Source: Niveispirillum sp.
Lineage (GTDB): Bacteria > Pseudomonadota > Alphaproteobacteria > Azospirillales > Azospirillaceae
Length of the DNA stretch: 45,176 nucleotides
Assembly (NCBI RefSeq): GCF_017996735.1
Contig: NZ_JAGOGJ010000048.1
Coordinates: forward strand, 1-45,176
Direction: 5' to 3'
This document shows positions 42,291 to 45,176 of the stretch, piece by piece; the stretch's first letter is position 1; each line of letters opens with the position of its first letter. The notes beneath the pieces are model-generated. The model had not been told where the DNA came from and did no database searches. It saw only the letters and a program-made list of their open reading frames with translations. A program made the position numbers and the translations under genes.

Positions 42291-43300
42291 GCGAGACGCG
42301 TGAGCATCTGATCGGGTCCTTCCTGGCCGCCGCCGGCTGGGCCGATGCGACCCGCCTGCCCATGGGGGCCGACTGGTCCACACGGCGCTATGAACGCCTG
42401 ACGCGGCCCGACGGCGCGAAGGCCATCCTGATGGACGCGGCGGGCGACGGGGCGGGGCAGGTGCCACCTTTTGTCCGGATATGCGGGCTGCTGCGCGACG
42501 TTGACCTGTCGGCGCCGGACATCTTTGCGCAGGATCAGGGTCAGGGACTGCTGCTGCTGGAGGATTTCGGCGATGACAGTTTTGCCCTGCTGCTGGACCG
42601 GGGGGATGATCCCTGGCCGCTCTACCGTGTGGCGACCGACGTTCTGTCCCACCTGCATGACCGGTTCGACATTGAATCGGCGCCGGATGTGCAGCGCTAT
42701 GACCTGTCGCTGTTCACCCGGCAGGTCGCCCTGTTCGGCGATGCCTATCTGGGGGCGGCGGGCAATCCGTTGACACCGGCCGGTCGGCGGGCGCTGGATG
42801 ATGCCTGGGCGACGGTGCTGACGCAGGTGCTGGGTATCGTGCCGGACAGCCTTCTGTTACGCGATTACCATCCCGGCAACCTGATGCTGCTGCCCGACCG
42901 TGCTGGCGTGCGGGGCTGCGGCCTGCTGGATGTACAGGATGGCGGCATCGGTCCCGTCAGTTACGACCTGCTGTCCTTGCTGCAGGATGCGCGGCGTGAC
43001 GTGCCCGATGATGTGCAGGCGGCGATGATCGATCGCTATCTGGCGGCGCGGCCCGGCCTGTCGCGCGATGGTTTCCTGGCGTCCTATGCCGTGATGGGCG
43101 CCATGCGTCATGCCCGCATCCTGGGCCGCGTGGCGCAACTGGCGGCGGGCGGGGGCAAGGCCCGGCAACTGGCCTTTCTGTCCCGTGTCTGGGGACAGTT
43201 CCGGGCCGCCATCGCGCACCCGCTTTTGTCGCCGTTACAAAGTTTCACGGATCAACATTTGCCCCCTGACGGCGCCGTGCCGCATATTCTGGGGAAGTAA
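42287..43300 (+). CDS. amgK: N-acetylmuramate/N-acetylglucosamine kinase AmgK
   Basis: The 337-residue protein has an aminoglycoside-phosphotransferase-like kinase fold: ATP-lobe strands with AKAILMDAAG, the hinge LLLLEDFGDDSFA, catalytic loop LLRDYHPGNLML and metal-binding LLDVQDGGIGPVSYDLLSLLQDAR. In the recycling route of Pseudomonas and many alphaproteobacteria AmgK phosphorylates the anomeric carbon of MurNAc. The next gene encodes the matching MurU, so the assignment is strong. The start overlaps the tsaE stop by ATGA; the longer frame from 42068 is inside tsaE. Confidence 0.92.
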   Translation: MSETREHLIGSFLAAAGWADATRLPMGADWSTRRYERLTRPDGAKAILMDAAGDGAGQVPPFVRICGLLRDVDLSAPDIFAQDQGQGLLLLEDFGDDSFALLLDRGDDPWPLYRVATDVLSHLHDRFDIESAPDVQRYDLSLFTRQVALFGDAYLGAAGNPLTPAGRRALDDAWATVLTQVLGIVPDSLLLRDYHPGNLMLLPDRAGVRGCGLLDVQDGGIGPVSYDLLSLLQDARRDVPDDVQAAMIDRYLAARPGLSRDGFLASYAVMGAMRHARILGRVAQLAAGGGKARQLAFLSRVWGQFRAAIAHPLLSPLQSFTDQHLPPDGAVPHILGK

Positions 43301-43318
43301 TCTACAGGAGTTGTGTCT

Positions 43319-44059
43319 ATGTCCTTCATGCCCAAGCGGGCGATGGTGCTGGCGGCGGGTCTGGGCCTGCGCATGCGCCCGATCACATTGGAGACGCCCA
43401 AGCCGCTGGTCACCGTTGGCGGCCGCACCATACTGGACCACACCCTGGATCGGCTGGAAGCTGTCGGCGTGGAAGAGGCGGTGGTGAATGCCCATTGGCT
43501 GGCCGACAAGATTGCCGCCCATCTGGAGGCGAACCCGCGCCGCAAGCTGAAACTGACCCTGTCGCGTGAAGAGACGCAACTGGAGACGGGTGGCGGCGTG
43601 AAACATGCCCTGCCTCTGCTGGGTGATGATCCGTTCTTTGTGGTCAATGCCGATATCGTCTGGCTGGACGGGCCGGTCCCGGCGCTGAAGCGGCTGGCCG
43701 ATAGCTGGAACCCGGCCGTGATGGACAGCCTGCTGCTGGTCACGCCCACACCCATCGCCATCGGGTATGAGGGGCGGGGGGATTACCAGATGGACCCCGA
43801 TGGCCGCCTGACCCATCGCCCGGACCTGGAGGTCGCCCCCTTCGTCATGGCCGGCGTGTCGATCATGACGGCCGCCCAGTTCAAAGATACGCCCGACGGC
43901 GCCTTCTCCAACCTGCTGCTCTGGCAGCGGGCGGAGGCGGCGGGCCGGCTGTTCGGCGTGCGGCATGAGGGCAACTGGTACCATGTGGGCACCCCGGCGG
44001 CGATCCCGCTGGTCGATACGCATCTGGCCGCCCCGGCCAGCCGTGAGGTCGTGCCCTGA
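43319..44059 (+). CDS. murU: N-acetylmuramate alpha-1-phosphate uridylyltransferase MurU
   Basis: The 246-residue nucleotidyltransferase makes UDP-MurNAc from the AmgK product, bypassing the fosfomycin-sensitive MurA step. The signature MVLAAGLGLRMRPITLETPKPLV has the G-x-G-x-R-M-x-P loop (14-21) and the phosphate-binding Lys28. VVNADIVWLDG provides the metal-binding aspartate, and GNWYHVGTPAAI closes the active site. AGGAG is eight bases before the ATG at 43319. The stop overlaps the addB start (TGATG). Confidence 0.93.
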   Translation: MSFMPKRAMVLAAGLGLRMRPITLETPKPLVTVGGRTILDHTLDRLEAVGVEEAVVNAHWLADKIAAHLEANPRRKLKLTLSREETQLETGGGVKHALPLLGDDPFFVVNADIVWLDGPVPALKRLADSWNPAVMDSLLLVTPTPIAIGYEGRGDYQMDPDGRLTHRPDLEVAPFVMAGVSIMTAAQFKDTPDGAFSNLLLWQRAEAAGRLFGVRHEGNWYHVGTPAAIPLVDTHLAAPASREVVP

Positions 44060-45176
44060 TGGAACCGGCCGCCGCGTCCCATCCCGCCAGTGTTTTCACG
44101 CTGGCCCCCAACCTGCCCTTTGTGGACGCCCTGGCGGCGGGCCTGTGGGAACAGGCGGGCGGGGATGCGCTGGCCCTGAACCGGTTCACGGTGCTGCTGC
44201 CCACGGCGCGGGCGGTCAGGTCCCTGCGGGAGGCGTTCCTGCGCCTGTCCGATGGGCGGCCCATCCTGTTACCCCGCATGGCGCCCTTGGGCGATGTGGA
44301 CGGGGATGAGGTGTCGCTGATGATGGACGGGGTGACGGGAAAGGCCGGCGGCCTGGACCTGCCCCCCGCCATCGCGCCGCTGCGCCGGCAATTGCTGCTG
44401 GCCCGCGCCATTGCTGCCGCCGGCGACCGTTTCGCCAAGACACGGGCGCAGGCGGCCCGTCTGGCGCGCGAACTGGCCAAGCTGCTGGACCAGACGCAGA
44501 CGGAAATGGTGGGGTTCGACCGGCTGCACGCCCTGGTCCCCGATGATTATGCCGAACATTGGCAGGTGACGCTGTCCTTCCTGTCGATCATCGTCGATCA
44601 ATGGCCCGCCATCCTGGCCGCAGAGGGGGCCGTCGACCCCGCGCAGGAGCGCAATAACCGCCTGCTGGCCTATGCGGCGGCGCTGAAGGCGGCACCGCCG
44701 TCCCATCCCGTCATCGCCGCCGGGTCCACCGGTTCCATCCCCGCCACGGCGGAATTGCTGGCCACCATCGCGCGGCTGCCCACGGGATCGGTGGTGCTGC
44801 CCGGCCTGGACCGGGCGTGCGATGATGCGACCTGGGCGGCTCTGGACGATGCGCATCCGCAATTCGGCCTGAAACAATTGATCGACCGGATCGGGGTGAC
44901 GCGCGACCAAGTGGCCGACTGGCCCCTGGCCGCCGATGTCACCCCGTCCTGTCCGCCGGCCCGCACCGCGCTTATCGCCGAGGCGCTGCGTCCCGCCGGC
45001 ACGACCGAGGCCTGGCGCGATCTGGGCGACCTGGACCCGTCGGCCCTGTCCGGCCTGACCCGCAGTGATGCCACCACCCCGCAGGAGGAGGCGGGCATCA
45101 TCGCCCTGATCCTGCGTCAGGCCCTGGAAATGCCGGGACAGACGGCGGCGCTGGTCACGCCCGACCGGAATCTGGC
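44059..45176 (+). CDS. addB: Double-strand break repair protein AddB (5' part, runs off the window)
   Basis: The first 372 codons of AddB are present, without a stop before the window ends. AddAB is the RecBCD-like helicase-nuclease of alphaproteobacteria. The visible part has the helicase-like N-terminal half: FTVLLPTARAVRSLREAFL, LPRMAPLGDVDGDE, SVVLPGLDRACDD, HPQFGLKQLIDRIG and TTPQEEAGIIALILRQAL. The nuclease domain lies outside. Its start overlaps the murU stop. addA should follow. Confidence 0.92.
   Translation, partial: MEPAAASHPASVFTLAPNLPFVDALAAGLWEQAGGDALALNRFTVLLPTARAVRSLREAFLRLSDGRPILLPRMAPLGDVDGDEVSLMMDGVTGKAGGLDLPPAIAPLRRQLLLARAIAAAGDRFAKTRAQAARLARELAKLLDQTQTEMVGFDRLHALVPDDYAEHWQVTLSFLSIIVDQWPAILAAEGAVDPAQERNNRLLAYAAALKAAPPSHPVIAAGSTGSIPATAELLATIARLPTGSVVLPGLDRACDDATWAALDDAHPQFGLKQLIDRIGVTRDQVADWPLAADVTPSCPPARTALIAEALRPAGTTEAWRDLGDLDPSALSGLTRSDATTPQEEAGIIALILRQALEMPGQTAALVTPDRNL

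Noticed and set aside
1..45176. tRNA genes, CRISPR arrays and transposases
   Set aside because: I looked for cloverleaf-type ends, regularly spaced direct repeats and DDE or tyrosine/serine recombinase proteins and found none.

Overview
This 45 kb window is GC-rich, densely coding chromosomal DNA from an alphaproteobacterium. The best guess is the Azospirillaceae/Rhodospirillales side. The evidence is a GlnZ/GlnK-type PII protein next to a DapC-like aminotransferase and ftsK, the block tsaE-amgK-murU-addB, a DsbA-type protein directly upstream of smc, and a UbiH-family hydroxylase. Genus and species cannot be read from the sequence alone. No tRNA, rRNA, CRISPR array or insertion-sequence transposase was found.

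Layout. (1) 1-9.7 kb: a lipoprotein, an UMF1-type MFS transporter with a TerB-like protein, smc preceded by two DsbA-like thiol oxidoreductases, a RelE/HigB-like toxin-antitoxin pair, a ModE-N-like regulator and a TerC membrane protein. (2) 9.8-13.0 kb: two tandem paralogous oligopeptide-type solute-binding proteins with no permease nearby. (3) 13.0-22.1 kb: eight same-strand phage genes in the order of a T7-type late region (capsid, small protein, tail tube A, tail tube B, internal protein, tailspike, large terminase, SleB-like hydrolase). Portal, scaffold, small terminase, long internal core proteins, replication genes and integrase are missing. A 111-bp REP/MITE-like repeat sits inside this module and an AT-rich promoter-like patch lies at its upstream edge. 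(4) 22.1-26.3 kb: an OmpR-type two-component system divergent from a DegP/HtrA protease. The 580-bp gap between them holds two matching dyads exactly 70 bp apart and a strongly folded segment ending in an intrinsic terminator. (5) 26.3-31.1 kb: an old-yellow-enzyme-type Fe-S flavoprotein and a KstD-like FAD dehydrogenase, divergent from a TetR regulator whose promoter carries five GTTAT/ATAAC half-sites, then an HPP membrane protein. (6) 31.2-34.5 kb: a Bcr/CflA-like exporter, a DUF2157/GDYXXLXY pair and a small monooxygenase-fold protein. (7) 34.5-45.2 kb: housekeeping genes: ftsK, aminotransferase, PII with a sigma-54-like promoter, ubiquinone-type hydroxylase, ferredoxin-NADP reductase-like flavoprotein, then tsaE, amgK, murU and the start of addB.

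How the parts fit. The two-component system and DegP look like an envelope-stress unit. The DsbA pair would supply periplasmic disulfide chemistry. AmgK and MurU form the peptidoglycan-recycling shortcut to UDP-MurNAc. PII is the nitrogen sensor. The phage module keeps every reading frame open but cannot build a particle alone; it may be a decayed prophage, a satellite-like block or a co-opted structure. The non-coding region between the two-component system and degP, and the trimmed phage module, are the most rewarding places for follow-up.
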